The notes under the pieces: generated by a model
Databases searched by the model: none
Told to the model about the DNA's origin: nothing
The model's input: the letters and a program-made list of their open reading frames with translations, nothing else
Source: Cardiocondyla obscurior
Taxonomy: Eukaryota; Arthropoda; Insecta; Hymenoptera; Formicidae
Assembly (NCBI RefSeq): GCF_019399895.1
Contig: NC_091864.1
Location: 5,682,001 to 5,746,000, forward strand
Reading direction: 5' to 3'
DNA: 64,000 bases
Shown here: one piece after another, positions 32,301 to 46,845 of the stretch
Layout of the letters: each line of letters opens with the position of its first letter
How positions within the stretch are numbered: position 1 is the stretch's first letter
Program-made: the position numbers and the translations under genes

Positions 32301-34600
32301 GATAGGATTATCTGATCTCTGCTCTCATCGCCGAAAGAACAAAACGCGAGTCGTCCTATCTGGCCACCATCGTGGTCATGGTACATGATCTACGCGCCGC
32401 TGTCGTTATCTTCTGCCGATCGAGGATACTTACTCGTTGGACCCGAGAGAGAGAAATCTCTTCCATCCCTCGGGACCGCGGCTACCATCTTGTAGAGATC
32501 GTACCTTGTCCGACATGTCACGTCGGAGTTGCAAGCTGGTGACAGATATAATAGATGTCCCGCTTACCTACAATCCGTTGTTCTACAAGAGCCCTGTGAT
32601 ACCCAGAACGTACAGAAATTGATTTTAGAGATAGCGCTTTAAAAATCGCTGCCACTTCACCCTAGCTAGTGCGATTCGGCCTAATAAAACATCACCGGAG
32701 TACGATGACGACGTTGCGGAAACGGTCTTCGAGAGAGGGGAGCTGTACCGGATCAGAACGAATCATTAGTGTCATCGCGACACAATGGCATGGCCACGTG
32801 GACCCTCAGGAAGTTTAGCGCGGGCGGAGATTGCGAAACGCGCCGTAGAGAAAGACAGAATTGCGCTCTCCCCTTTTTTCGTCCTACGGCGCATGCACGT
32901 GATATCTAAATCTAAGCACCCGAGATCCCGGAACGAAAGCAGATCCCGGACATTACCGGGAATAATTTACGATTTGTTATTCCGTTTCAACGTGCCCCTC
33001 ACGCCGAGCGTTCCTGGCTTTTCAACTGACAAAAAGGACCGCCCGTGACAGAAATTAATGCGAATTTTTATTTTTTTTATTTTTTAACACATCTGATTTA
33101 TTTTAAAAGAATTAGAGAGAAATGTAAAAGTCTTCGTAATTGATTTAGATCCATTAAATTGCCATATTTAAAGTAGCTCAAGGACTTTCGAGAATTAATA
33201 TTTTTAAGTCTTTTATTAATTAATAATTTCTAAAGCGAGCGTGTTAAAAAAATTTTTACCCAGTAAGATAAATAAAAATAAGCTCTCCGTTCGTACGATT
33301 CGAAATTGTGTGCGAGCGATCCTCGTGTTCAACTTTGATCGGAATAAAAGTGCATTCAGAGGCTGCGCTGGACCGTGAAGTCGATCGAGGCGCTCGGTCT
33401 TCCACTCCTGCCTCTTGAAGAGGCCAGAAAATATTTCGGTATCCCACATTGACATTAAATAGCGGTTTTGCAACTACATTCTCTATTTCTCCCGGCGGGT
33501 ACCTTCGCGACGCGTAGACGGCGGTACAAAAAATGTACGCCGCGTAAACACAATGGCCGCGTCGGAAAACGATCCTCTGGCTTTTCGTGCATTGTGATCG
33601 CGCTCTGGGAACAACTTTCCCTCCCGCTCTTTGCCCTCATGTGCGCTGACCCCCGGCGCAACACACGTCGGAGGGACAAATTTCACCCCTAAACGCGCAA
33701 ATAAAGGATAAAAGCCGCTAAATTAGCCCAGCGAAAGCGACATAAATCAAAATATTAGAAAACAGCCGCGCGGATGGAAGCGGCCGATGCTGGATGAAGG
33801 ATTTATGGGGTCGGGTCCGGTGTATCGGGTCAACGCAAAAGCGAGGGCGTGCCATCCACCGTCTCCCTTCCCCCCTCGCCCTCTTTCTCTTTTTCTCGCG
33901 CGTCATCTCTTTCCTCTCAACGGCCTCTCTTTTCACCTGCACCCCCTGGCACCCTCTCTGATGCATCCTGCAGCGCGGATCAGCGCGACTTTTGTTTAAA
34001 ACATGATCTATCGCTTAAATACCTAAACCGGAGTATTTATGGGTCTGCCACCTAGGGAGGAGAGACGTCACCCTGGCAGGACAGTGGCAGGAGCCCTCCT
34101 CTCTCTCCCTGCCCCTTTCTTTTTTTTTTTTCTTTTTTTCTTTTTTTTCGCCAAGAGCGATGCGCTTATGCAGGTGAAATCCCACGCCTTTGAATTCTCT
34201 CTACGAACGTGAAACGTTCTCTGCGTCCCTCTCTGTCCTAACCCCCTTCCGTTCTCTTTCATCAGCGAGTACCCTGTGACTCCCCTCGAATGCAATGAAA
34301 TTTGACACGTTCCCTTTATAACGGCAGATATTCTTTTATCATTTGGACACACTTTCCTAACAGCGCGATTGAGAGTTTGGAACTCCCTTTCCCTCCTCTC
34401 TCGGTCTCTCTTTCTCTTTCCCCCATGTTTTATTCTTCACGTCCTTACAAAGGTGCTATCTACAGTGATAGCGACGACAATATGAATTCTCGAGCTATAC
34501 AAAGCGCGGTCAAAGAGCGAATAGAGATAATATTTCCTTGGACATGCAAATACCTGTCGCAATTACGCGCTACTGCGCATTTTTAAGGCGCTTCAAATTT
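26330..34600. other. Start of gene-poor region; no recognised gene
   Basis: Blocks of AT-rich DNA alternate with CpG-rich sequence (26550-27130, 27420-28050, 29800-30100, 31780-33050, 33480-34060). Poly-T/poly-A runs and C/T-rich tracts (for example 34080-34150) are frequent. Open frames over these tracts are compositional. On the minus strand a 29.26-29.40 kb block has an acceptor-like CCCTGCAG|AATTC and a donor ACTAA|GTGAGT with an open frame between, but no family match. Confidence 0.5.
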
Positions 34601-34635
34601 TATCTGAATGTGTAGCTTTCAAGAATTAAGAATAT

Positions 34636-34642
34636 ATATATA

Positions 34643-34693
<51 letters not shown>
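34636..34693. repeat. AT dinucleotide microsatellite
   Basis: An almost pure run of TA repeats about 58 bases long, interrupted once by AAAA. It will be prone to length variation and assembly error. Confidence 0.95.
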
Positions 34694-34695
<2 letters not shown>

Positions 34696-34699
34696 GATA

Positions 34700-37600
34700 G
34701 ACAATTTTTGTTTGAATTTTTAATTCTATTATGAATGCACGACAGCAGGAAACAGAACGCCGAGTGACGAGACCTTTGAATTGGCATCGTTTCTTTGCCG
34801 AAAGAATATCGCGAACGCCTTTAAATTTTAATGCGCCGCTCTAAGGTGTAATTTTACAACTGTAGACGCACAAGCGCACCGCGTTTAAATTATATGGGAG
34901 ATCCACGATCGGCAGGCAGACATCGCGATTCATTGGTATTGGCAAGTAGGCATCGTAAAATTAATATTATTGCAATCATTAAGGCGGATTAATTGACCCC
35001 TAGTAATGACGAATACCGTCAAAGTTGCATTTCAATAGGGACCAGCTCTTTAACGGGTTTTTTTTAACCGAGGGTATAAATATTTGTAAAAAAAAAATAA
35101 TCAGGCAAAAAAGTTTCTATTCTTTCTTTTTCGGAAGCATGCTACGAGACAAACGAGAGGTAGCAGCTGTTATTTTCAAAACTGCCATTAAACTGCATAA
35201 AAACCGATCGCGTATCGGCCGATTGCGTTGCAATTGCCACCGAATCTCGTTTTCGAATTTCGCGAGAACGGCGACGTTCGCCGGCGACGTACCCTTACGT
35301 AAAGGTACCATCGAGAAGCGATACGGCGACGCCGATAAGACTTCGGGCTACGCATTGTCGCGATACGTAATATGCGCGAGCGCGACGTACTCGCGTGAAT
35401 AATGTATATAGCTCGCCGTTATCTATGTGGCGACCGCTCGCCATCGACACGGGATATATAGCGCGATAAGGAACGACAGAATCGAACAGCCTGATGTCCC
35501 GGGCCACCGCGAAGATAAGCCGCGGAATAAGAAAAAAGATCGGGAGGCGACAAAACGGTGGCGTGACAAAAAGAAGGTGACGGAGTCCGGCGGGAAGAGA
35601 AAAGAAGTCGTAACAACCTCCACCGTTAGGGTACTCTTATTCCGCTCGTGGAAATAACGTATTTTTATATTATTTTTATTGTAAGTACTGACAAAGCGCA
35701 AGGAATAAATTAAAAGAATACGACGTACATTTTAACGCTGAATATTAATTGATATTATCGGTTTAACTATTAAAAAAAATATACATATATAGATTATTTA
35801 ATATTGTACGTATAGTGAATTTTTCTCAAGCGGATATTTCTCCCTGCATTTCAATTATTACGGGAGCGCATTTCTATATGCCTTCGTTTGTCGTTGCTTT
35901 TCTTTTACGAACAATTCAAACAGACGGCATCTGCCTAAAGACTGTCATTATGCCACTTTCTGTCGCATTGCTGCGGGCTATGTTCCTAAGCCGGGTTAAA
36001 AATCGGACAATAGGCATGACAAAATCGAGTCCGCGTACGTCGCATCTGTCTGTTGAAATTTAAAAAAGGATTCGAGGACAATTTCGAGTAAGATAAGCCA
36101 CCAGTGCGTTGGTCGACTTGTTTTTTTTTTTTTTTTTTCGCAATATTCTTACAATGATTGGAAATTAATCACATGTCGCGTCTCTTTCTATCTTTCTCTT
36201 TCTCAAGAAAAGAGTTTTGTTTCGAGTTAAAGTAATAGTTACAAATGATGCTTGACGTTCGAGCTTCTCATACTAAGTCGACTTCCACGACGTGTTTGAT
36301 GTATTTGGATAATTTTTTATGCCGGTTTCACCGGACGCATCGATTCCCGGCGTTAAAGCGTGCGCGTTGCCCGTGGAGGATTAATTCTATGGACTGATGA
36401 TCTTTTATTCCTTAAACGGCGATACGATCCGCCGACTGCCAACGTCGAGGTAAAAGAAAATCCTATTTAGAGCCGGGGCGAGCGTTCCATAGGCCCGCCA
36501 CGTAGAAGAATGGACCGTCGTTTATCAGCTGGGCGTGGGGCGTAATAAATTATTTAATTAGTGCGATATTTAATCAACGCTCTTCGCGCGCTCTTCGTAA
36601 ATATCGGACAGGCCCCTCGTGGGTCACAGAAGAACGGTAAAGGTCAACGATTGGTTAGCACCGGTTCGGTCTATTGTGTCCAGCGAGACGCGAGCAGGTA
36701 CCTCAGGGTGAGCCTCCACCGTCTCGTTATGATAAGCAGTTATCGCGATCGCGCACTTATATATATAACTTAAATAACAGAAATTCTTTGCATACTGCTA
36801 TTTTCTTCTCACACTTATTAAGAAAAAAATTAAATTGTTTTATTTTTTTCTGTATGGTATCTTAATTTTATTTTGCCTATTTCGAGGAAAGACGTGTGCT
36901 TATTTCTCTCGTATCGATTTCTATTACGGCCAATTAATTTGCGGCGGCGTATAAAGACAAATTAAAAATGTGCCGCAAAAGCGATCAGCGTATCGATTAT
37001 CCCGCATACTTTTTCGGACGAGACGTTTGATCAGAGATAGAGGAAAATAAGACGGGGGAGGGAGGGAGGGGAGGGGTGCGGGCGCCGCGCGAGTTCCGAA
37101 TCCAGCGCTGAAGCAGGAATATCGGAATATAATGCATTGGGGTCCAGACAGGCCTTGTTTATAATGGGTTGAACAAGGGTGCTAGAAGCCAGTGGGGGCT
37201 CCGGCCCCCCTAAGGCGCGGGTCTTATGGGCCCCCATAGGGACCGGCGGTGTTAACCGGCGGGCAGTCTCACTGCGGTCGCTGTTTGCTCATGAGCCGCG
37301 CATGGTATTTAGGGATAACAAGAGGGCCACTTCATCATCCGCAAGAACGACGATCCTACGATCCTTCGGCCGCTCTCTCTTTTTCTTTTCCTCCTTATTC
37401 CCTTCCCTTCTTCCCTCACGATCGTTTGTCTCGCACTCGCCATCGTCCTCATCATATCCTTAGAATCGGCCCGCTCCTCTCTTCATTTTTCGGACCGTCA
37501 GCTTTTGTCTTTCACGAGCGGAAACGCCAGTGATCGCTAAATTTTATACGAAAGAGAGTCAGAAGCGCGGCAAAAGAATGACGATTTGTTGCGCGTAAAT

Positions 37601-40600
37601 CAAATCTCCCTCCTCCAAGGCATTTTAATAATCCCCAAAGAGATTGCATGCTCGTTACCGCGAAAATAAGTTAGCTGTATTTCTTCGAAGCTTTATACTT
37701 TTTAGATTTTTGTGTGACTACGGTCAGAGTTGAACGTTATTATACGATCTGTTATCCATTGGTCTAGGTCGCCGGAAGCCAGCTCGGCTCAAAAAATGGA
37801 TCGCTCCGGGAATAGATCCCGCTTATGGTAATCTCGTGTTTATGCGTTGACAGTCGTTCGAGCTTCCGAAGCGTCGGGGAAAGTATGCAAATTCGGCGTA
37901 GTCAAAGATTGAATTTAATTTCATGCTTGCCGGCCGGCGCGCGGCGCAGCGCACCTAGAAGGTAAGGGTCACGGGGAAAGGGAGGGTTTCTCGACCGTCA
38001 CTTCGTAACGTTTGACACATCCGCGTCTGCCGTGCGAGAGATAACCTTTCGTCACCCCGGCGAAATGCCGAGTGACCTTTCGACGTCGCCGGTTTCCTGC
38101 TTCCATATGCATTAAGCGCTTCGAACGTCGGGAGCCTTTTGATACGTCGCATCGGCGTAGTGCAACCGTTTTTAATCGGCTGCGACAGATCTCACGGCCG
38201 AAACCGTAGATATTAAAAGAATACCTCGTTTGAAGCGAGATTCTAATCTGCTTTTTTCTTTTCTCTCTTTTTTTTTTTTATTTATTTTTTTAATAATTTG
38301 GATTTTATTAATCAACTTTTGCGACTTTTTCGCTGCGGTTATACGCTGATTTATTTTTTTTTTTTTGTGTGGCAATTAAATAATTAATTTTAAAACCGTG
38401 TTTTATTACATTTTTTTATGACGATAAAAAAAAATTGTTTAATCTTATTGTTTGATAAAAGTCTTGCCTCGAAATAATCAGTACGATAACTATATGAGCG
38501 ACGTAGGTATTGCTTTTATGATTTGAATAAAAATAAGATTTACTTTGTTGGTTGAGCGCTTTTGATGCATAAATGCAAGAATGGACTTATTTGACCTATA
38601 GCTGGTTGCTTTATCAGGTATAATATCAGCCTTTCCGGTTTACGTCGTATAAAATCCGCGAACGGCGGTTTATGCCCTCTGACATTCTAAAACTACGTTC
38701 GCCGGACGCTGTAACTCGTTCCAATCCACTTCTAATTTGCATTCGATAACACGGGATCGCGCGATTATTTGTAATCTCACTTGAGATTATCGTAATATAG
38801 TATTATTTCGTAATATAGTAGTACATTTAACAAGCAAGACAAAAAAAAAGTGGCAGCGTAACTTTGAAGATTCTCAAACCAATATGCAAGTAGAAATAGA
38901 TTTTTGCTATTTTTATCCCGTGTCACTTATTTTTTAAAAGACTCGTTGCTTTAATGAGAAATTAACCGTTAAACCTGACGAACCGTTTACTCGACTGCAC
39001 GCCTTAAAAATTACAAAATTAATAACGCCCTAATTGACGCGTTATGCTTTATTACAGCCGTGCAGTAGCGGTGCGTCGTGCGATCGCGTCGAAATAACGG
39101 GCGTTCGCAAGGCGCGACGTGCGACCTGTAGTTATCCCAAATCGGATCGGGTTCGAGAATTACACCGGTATTACGTAAATTTCCGTGCGCGGATTAACGT
39201 CGGCGCGAGGCGACACGGCGGCCGCTCGCGCGCCTCGATCGTACGATCGAGATCTTCGCGGTGCTTCATGAATTTCAAGAGTCGTGTAAAGGAAGCGCGG
39301 CCAGGGGGAGGAAGGAGAGGAGGAGGAGACTGGAACGAATTTTTCAACGGGCATAATTTTTCCATTTGCCCGTTGCGCGAGTCCGATCGTGAGATCGTCG
39401 ATTTCACGTCGGCCGGGACTGGCATACGTATGTTAAACAAGCTAATGCGAACCTAATGCGCCACCGGTTGTAAACTAATGACCCCGCTTAAGAACGAATG
39501 TCACCACCGGGTTCGAGGGTACGAGCCCTCTGGCAGCCGGCTTCGATCTTTCGGGTGGCACCGATCTCTCGGCGGCCTTCTCCCTTTTGCATTCCTCCTG
39601 TAGATCATGTCAACGATCTGTCACTCGTCAACGTTCTTACAGCCCTAGATATCGGCGATATCGTATACCTACGAACGGTCCGCATTGTCTCGATCGCGAG
39701 TCCCTTACCCGCCTGTAGAAGATACCGACTCGTTAATCTCTCCAGATCGATGGATCTCTCTCGTGATATTGCGCGCAAAGCTCCGCTGGGATTTGAGATG
39801 CGGATGGTAATTTATTTGTGGTTCTCGATGTTGAGGCATTTAAGAGAATGACGGAAAAGTCGTCAAGTTGTCGAATCATAATGTTCTCAGAGCCCAGGGT
39901 TGCATTAATTCATTTTTTAACAACACCATTTATTTAAATAATTATTTGTACAAGAAAATAGTATTAATTGTTTTTAACATTATTTTTATTATATTAATTT
40001 TGTTACCGACGACATGTTAAAATCGCGATGTAATCGAGTAAGATTTTAACAATTCCCGCTGAATCGGGAAAGTAATACGTTGACACGGTTAGCCAACACG
40101 TGTACGCTAGAGAACCGTGTTGTTTGCCGCGATAAGATCGACATAGACAAGAGATCTATCTCGCCAGCGTGCCCGTCCGCGTTTCCACCGATCGCGTAGC
40201 CTCGCAGTGGACATTTTGACGATCTTGCCAACCCTCCGACAACATCGGTGTCCTCGATCGCTACGTGCGTGTCGAAGGAATGACCGGCGATTTCAGATAT
40301 TGCGCGAGCTATTTCTCACCGTTTTTATTAATACTCCAAGCGCGTTCTCGGGCCGTCACGAGAAACGTCGTCCCGGCAAATTAGGGGTGAGGCGTTGCTC
40401 CACTCGTGAATCTCCTCGACCCCTCGTTCGGAGGAGGAGATGACTATCGTTTTGTTCTCGAAGAACTACCGTTGCTACCGATATGTGTCTTGTCGACAAA
40501 GTGAACTCGCCGCTAATTTATTATCAAGACCGGCACTTCCCGAACCTCCTCCAGCCATCGCCGCCCCTTTATTCGAGATGACTCTTCGCGATCCCGCGGT

Positions 40601-43600
40601 CGAAGTTCACGTCACGGCGCCTCCAAAGATTTTCCGTAACGACCGCGCGAGTAATTGATGATTACGCGCGGACTTTACAAAAAGTAATTTATGGTTAGAA
40701 TTTAATTATTTTTATTCCAATGTCGCGACTCGTTTATCCGTCGTTCTCGAATCTCAAATGGCAGACGATTCTCGCGGAGATAGAACCGGGTGAAGGAGAA
40801 AAATCGTAGACGAAGGAGAGGAAGGAGCGACGCTTCGTGACGCGCTCGTGATTCCCTTTAGGCTCGAGCTGCAGAGCGCTCGCGATCTCCGGCGCAGCAT
40901 CACCGGTGCACACAGACGCACGTATACGCGAAGGGGGATAATAACCAATTATTTTCGAGTATATAATTAGAAAATTATGGAGTGTGCTCCGACACAACGG
41001 GAGGGACCCGGGCTTCGTCGTTTCCCCCCCCCCCCTCTTTCCCCTTTCCCGTCCTCCCCCGCGCGGCCAACTCTTTTTTTCCCCGTCCTTTCCACCGGCT
41101 TCCTCTCTGGCTCCATCGTCCTGTCTCTTTCTTCGTCTCGTGTGTGCCACCTTCGTATGTTACGCCGTCAGAATTGAGATACAGATACCACGACGCAAAG
41201 TATAGACCGTGTAAGCTCGAGAGTCGCATGTGGATCCCTTCGCTCTCTTCTTCTCCGTCGTCCACGGTGGTTTCGCTGCCTTCTTATTCTCTTCTTCGTC
41301 TGCTACCAATCGTTGCTCTTCCTTCTCCTCTTGCACCACCCGGGCGCGTGTAGGTGAGGGAGTAGAGGAGGTCCGACCTTATGGCCCTGGGCTACCGGGC
41401 TTCGTACCTACGCCGGTTCACGTATACGGGGTGTCCCGCATTGAAAAATGTGAGCGCGCGCGCAGATTATTTTTCTAGACATTTAATTAATTGTCGCGAT
41501 AACATTTTTTTTTTTTTTTACTAATTGTAATTTAATAAATATTAATTTAATTTAATATCTTTGACGCGGACATATAGCGTTGCTAGAAATTACGATGATT
41601 GCCGCAACAATTGACGCGCTTTATGAGTAGCTAATTGTTATTTGATTTTTTTTCACCGCCGACTTGTAACGAGATAGTTCGAGTTAGCTCGTAACGGAGG
41701 CCTCGGATTAATTTCTCGGATGGTTTTACGTTCACTCTGGTGCACTTGTAATTTAGAATCAAGTTGTCGTCGTGATGCCAGCACGACTGGTCGTGAGTAG
41801 CGAAACAGGTTATTAGTCGTGTTTCGTAACGAGGAATCATTCGCGTGGCACGATTAGAAAAGAAGCTGCTTGTTACCGGGAGATAATCAACCGATATTCC
41901 GCCGAGTTGATTACGTCCTATCGCCTCACTTCTGATTTCTCGGGTACAAATTGTGCTGACCTCTCGGTACCCCGTGATTTGTCCGAAATCGATTGCGCAA
42001 CAATTAATGAAACGACGACGCAGAGTCGTCGACCTGTCGCGTAGTTCTCGCCGAGGAAAAACTTTAGTTTCACAGGCACTAGTTAGATCTTAGGAAGCAA
42101 GCGTCGTTCGGTAAATTCGATCGATGAAATTTTAGTAACGAAGCTATTTAGAAATTAAAGAGAAATAATTTCTGGAGATAATTTGTTGTTTAAAGGTTTG
42201 CAAAAATTCTTAATATATTTCCGCGAACGTATGTCGTGCTATTAATTCCACGATGGCTTACACACCCGGTACAGAAGCTTCACCACCCACTCGACCAGCA
42301 GGAACAGCCCTGGTGGATCGTGATACCCCGCGGACTAATGCCGATAATTGCATTTTGCAGTTCGTGAATTCCTCCTTTTCTTCCTCGTCTGCTCCATTCC
42401 TGCCCTCTCTGCGCCCGGCTCCTTTGCTCATTCTGATGCTCGAGTCCTTCGAGCAGATACTGGCTACCGACGGCCATCCGCTTTGCATTGTTCTTTAGAA
42501 GTAAAGAACTATGGGCTTCTTCGCGCGTCTAGCGCGTACAATAAAAATAATCGTTACGTCTCTCCCAATCGCGATATATTTCTTTCGATAATCCGGTTTA
42601 ATTTTTCTTGCACTCGAAAATTGAATTTAAATTTCATTTACTTTAAGCGCAGTTCGCTCGTTGAAGTTCCGTTTATCTTCGCCGCGTTTTGATTAATAGG
42701 TTATTTTAATAACTCTCGCTTGCGTGCCTGTTCTAATTGCGTAATTTCCTTATCAAAAATTCGCGATCTCGGCTAATCCCCGATAATTCATTCTGCATGA
42801 ATGCGGACGACACATTTCCACAATTTTATTCGACCGCCGATCATCGACTCGTTTCGACGGGAATTATTAATCGCTTCCGCAGAAAGTACTATAAATAAAT
42901 TGTGTACGAACAGGCGCGAATAAAGAGCAACGATTTCAGGATAACGAGACTAACGAGCCTCGACGGAGTCGCGCCGACGTTCAAATTAAAATTGCGATTT
43001 TATTTGAGTATAATTGAATATAATATTCTTACTTTTCGTAATACTCGCATTACGAAGGGTTTTCGATCAAATAAAATATTATCTTCTAATTGTAGCACTT
43101 CTATCAAGAGGCACAGTATTTATTATAACGACGGACTCTTCTTTAATTATTGTATTCAATAAAAAAAATTTCCGTTTAAAATAATTCGTAAGTTGCGAAT
43201 TAAAAACACATGATTTGCAATATCGACTTAATGATTTGCAAAGTTCTTGCTAAGAGCGAAAATCAGTAAATAACAAATGCATTTTATTACGCCGATGAAA
43301 ATATTTATTCTTAGTGCATGGGCGAGCTCGGTATTTTATTAATTCTTATCAACGCGATCGATTCTATATTGATCGAGTCTTTATAAAACAAATTGAACGG
43401 TCGCCGTTCCTGGGAGCGCGTGGAACGTTAAGAAGAATCGGCGAGCTCAAGCTGCCGAGGAGTGTCCGACTTATAATAACCTGCTACGTTTGCTTAAATT
43501 TATCGGTGCCCGTTTGTCAATTAATTATTGCGACCGAGAAGCGGGCGTCTTATCGATGCCGCTACCTATGAGAACGGGAGTAATCGCGAGTAATGACGAT

Positions 43601-44460
43601 AACCGGCGATAATGACGGTATGCAGGACCGGGGAGCTGAATGAGAGCGACCGGCCGAGCGAGAACTAAACTCTTTGGAAATAATTCATCGGATTATGTAA
43701 TTAATGAGTTCGAGACATGCGGTTTGATAACCACACAATAGGTCCTTTAGATGATACATATTTCGAAATAAAGAATTAAATGCTTAATGATGCGGGTAAT
43801 TTTTCATTTTCGTGTTTTTTTTATGGGTTCTGGTGGTTTTAAGAGAAGCTCACGGTCCCGATTTTCTAATTCAGGATACGCGGCGGTATACCGATAGGGA
43901 TGAAGACGGAAAAGAAAAGAGCAAAACGGAGGGTGAAAGAGTCGGGAGTAGGTAGAAAGAGAGTACGCGCTCCTTCGTGTACGTGCGTGACGTCAATATG
44001 TCGAGGGTAATAAGATGGCCGGCGATAAAGTGGTGGGTGTAGATACAAGATAACAATCAGCTGCAGTAGCTCCTGGCAATCTCATGATTACAGGCTTAGC
44101 CTCCAGTCTCTCTTTCTTCTTCGCTCGCTCTCTCTTTCTCTTTCGCATTCTCTTTTCCGCTCGTTTCGTCTCGAAGCTGCTACCTTCCTAACCATGCCCT
44201 CTCGAGCGGCGTCTCTCAGCCCTTCCCTCCCCCTTTGCCTTCGCGAAACTTTACGATATATTTCATAAGCGGTATAGATCGTCTACCCACGAGGGCACAC
44301 CGATATTCTCCCTTTCTTCTCCTCCTTCCGTTCGGCGATCCTCGAATTCCACTCGTCCTCTTTTTCTCTTGCAGCTTCTCTTTCTCTCTTTCTTTCTCTC
44401 TTGCTCTTTTACCGTTCTCCTCCTCCTCTCCCGGCTTTCCGATTTTCGCACATCGAATAT
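34700..44460. other. Gene-poor region, middle part; no recognised gene
   Basis: GC/CpG-rich blocks (37030-37560, 37930-38170, 39030-39800, 40040-41480) alternate with AT-rich blocks rich in TTAATTA-type words (38380-38540, 42700-43320). Pyrimidine tracts include a run of 12 C at 41024-41035. The many overlapping open frames on both strands around 41 kb and 44.2-44.5 kb encode only Arg/Ser/Pro- or Lys/Glu-rich low-complexity peptides and are best explained by base composition. Confidence 0.5.
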
Positions 44461-44465
44461 TATAG

Positions 44466-44570
44466 GCTGATGGTGCAAAAGGAGCAGAAGCCGGGTTTCG
44501 GTACGCCGGCGTCGACGCCGATGCCGGGGTACCGAGGGCCTCCACTCCTCAGGCTCTCTCTTGACCACAG
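44466..44570 (+). CDS. Candidate cassette exon (105 bases), unknown gene
   Basis: A long pyrimidine tract (44300-44450) leads to an acceptor (TATTATAG at 44458-44465), and a consensus donor follows (CCACAG|GTACCT). The exon length is a multiple of three. One frame is open, reading LMVQKEQKPGFGTPASTPMP then GYRGPPLLRLSLDH. No family is recognised. Its ending phase matches the candidate exon at 46846-46958. Chance cannot be excluded in this GC-rich DNA. Confidence 0.3.
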
Positions 44571-46138
44571 GTACCTCTTAATAATAATTTCGATCGGTAA
44601 ATTGGCGTGCTGCATATTTCAGGTTTCGATCGTTATCTCTCGCGAGTCGGCCGCCCGTGCTCTTACCGCGGTTCCGTTTTCGTGGGGGATGGTAAGACGA
44701 CGCAGCCTCGGGGCTGCGCACGAACGAAGGACGAATCGTTCTCGCAACTCTTCGGTCGGAGCTGAGAATCGAAACGCCGTTACGGTAATTTTCGACACGC
44801 TGCGGACACGAAAACAATGCGCCCGATATCAGTTTTTGGCGTCGATGCGGCCGAGAGAGACAAAGTTTTTTCCTCATTCATTTTTTTTTTTTTTCTCACC
44901 TTCTCGTCATTCGTTCGTCGTTGCTCGCGCGCCTCTTCAAGTATTAATGGATGGATTCTCGGTATGAAATTTTATTTGATTATTCGCGATACACGCGCGT
45001 TGAATGGTGAATATGTTGAAAGGTTTACAAACGCGTCAAATATTAAAAAAAATTATTAGTGCGTGATTATAACATTTTTGTTTTTTTTTATTTATTTATT
45101 AATTATTAAATCTGCGTCAAAAGTCCGTTTGTGAAACCTTATTGGGACGTAAGTTATTTCAATTATCGCAAAAACAGTGATTTTTCGCAGTATTCTAGTC
45201 GGCTATTTTTAGAGGCCGAGTCACACCGACCGGTCTCCCACAAGGCTTTTCGCTTCGACGCGACACTCTCGCACGCACACACGCGCGGCATGCGTTACCC
45301 ACGGCCGTGCCGGACTTCCTAGTTTCGAGAAATCGGTCATCTGCCGATTCCGAGCGCCGGCACGCTTTCGCGAAGCCACGGAACCGTTCTCTTCCTTCTG
45401 CCGTTCACGCCGCGCGTGGTTCGGCTTTCCCTGAAACACCTCGAGTTCGAACGCGCTCTCGACAGCCGCGAAGTACGGCACTACGAACAATCGTGCGAGA
45501 TTTGTCTCGCGGAGGCCGATATCGACGTACGAGCAACGTTTTCCGCCGGACGACGACGGGGAAGCGAGTAATTTTCTTACGAGGCACAGTTTTCCGAATT
45601 CTCGAATTCCCGAGCAAAGAAGCATATACTTGACCGAGCCTCTGTATTCGGCGTGGTGATAATACGTTCCCCGGCGGCGTGTGTAACTCGATGTCCACGT
45701 GGCTCGGTTGCATGTTTTGAAAGAAGGTCGTCCGTCTTCGCCTAGCCGAGCTGTCAGGAATGTAAATCCACGAGCCGACGCGCACGGCCGGGCGAAGGAA
45801 AGCGTGAAGGAAGCGGGCGAGACGAGGTCGAGGATGAGGAGGAGTCCGAGGCGCGCGAGGAGGCGGGCGAGCGGATCTTTTCAGAAGCGGGAATGTTTAT
45901 CGACGCAATATTTGCCCGTCCACACCGCCCGAGTCGCGCTATACGCGCCAGCGGAATTTGTTTAATTTGTTAAGTGTTAATCTTATTTAATTTTTTCCAC
46001 AAACCACGCGCGCGGTACTCCCGGGGCTCTACTCTAAATACCTGGGCAAACATCGGGAGCGGGCTGGCGTGTTATTGACTCCTTACCGTTGCGCAATTCC
46101 GTCATTCGCGACGACGAATCAAGAGAGAGAAAAAGGAA

Positions 46139-46164
46139 GGGAGAGAGAGAGAGAGAGAGAGAGA
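46139..46164. repeat. GA dinucleotide microsatellite
   Basis: A run of GA repeats of about 26 bases within a longer purine-rich tract (46120-46175). Confidence 0.9.
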
Positions 46165-46845
46165 AAGCGAGAGATTGTCGCGATTCCGGGCTCGATTTGC
46201 TGCTTGGCGAATCGTTCGACGTGTTATTAACGGGAAGAATATAATTATCATGTCGGGCATCGCGACTACTAATGAAACGCGTAACCCTAACTAGTTTGCG
46301 AGGAATGCCGTTTAAACATTAACCCCATTTTATTCGATATTTATACGTTCCGTTTCTTCTCCTTTCAGCGAGCGCTGGAAAAAGATTCGGATGCCTATTT
46401 CAATCGTTGCAATTTTTAATTTTTTAAATCCTACTACGTAAGAATTTTTTTTTCTTTTTTTCCATGGTAGTTACATTTCTAAAATAAAATATGCACGTGT
46501 GTTCTTTAAAGACTTGTTTACAAGAGCGTGATGAATGTCTCGCGTAGCGGCTTTCTCTTTCAATGTTAGACGCTGTGAGCGTCCGTGGTAAATCGACGGG
46601 CGCTTGCGAAATATATCTCGGTGGTTTTTAAAAAGTGTCAATATAGATCGCATTAATTAAAATCTGTGAAGCGAGGCGGCTTTCGTCGTCGACGCTGAAA
46701 CCGGTCGATGTTCGAAGCGTAAATCCGTTATCGAGAGTACGCTCCACCCGGAGTAAGTTCGATCTTACGCATTGGCACGGCGTACTACTGGAATGTCCTT
46801 TCCACTCTCGTTATCCGGGCACGTTTCACGGTCCGTCAGGTACGA

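Noticed and set aside
32437..32622. 61-codon plus frame with SRRSCKLVTDIIDVPLTYNP
   Set aside because: Protein-like in look, but there is no splice or promoter context and no family; too short to support alone.
35427..35657. Lys/Arg-rich 76-codon plus frame
   Set aside because: Purine-rich DNA explains it. Open frames also exist on the opposite strand and no domain is seen.
44216..44568. Lys/Glu-rich minus-strand frames resembling a charged coiled coil
   Set aside because: They are the reverse complement of a C/T-rich tract, so the charge pattern is compositional.
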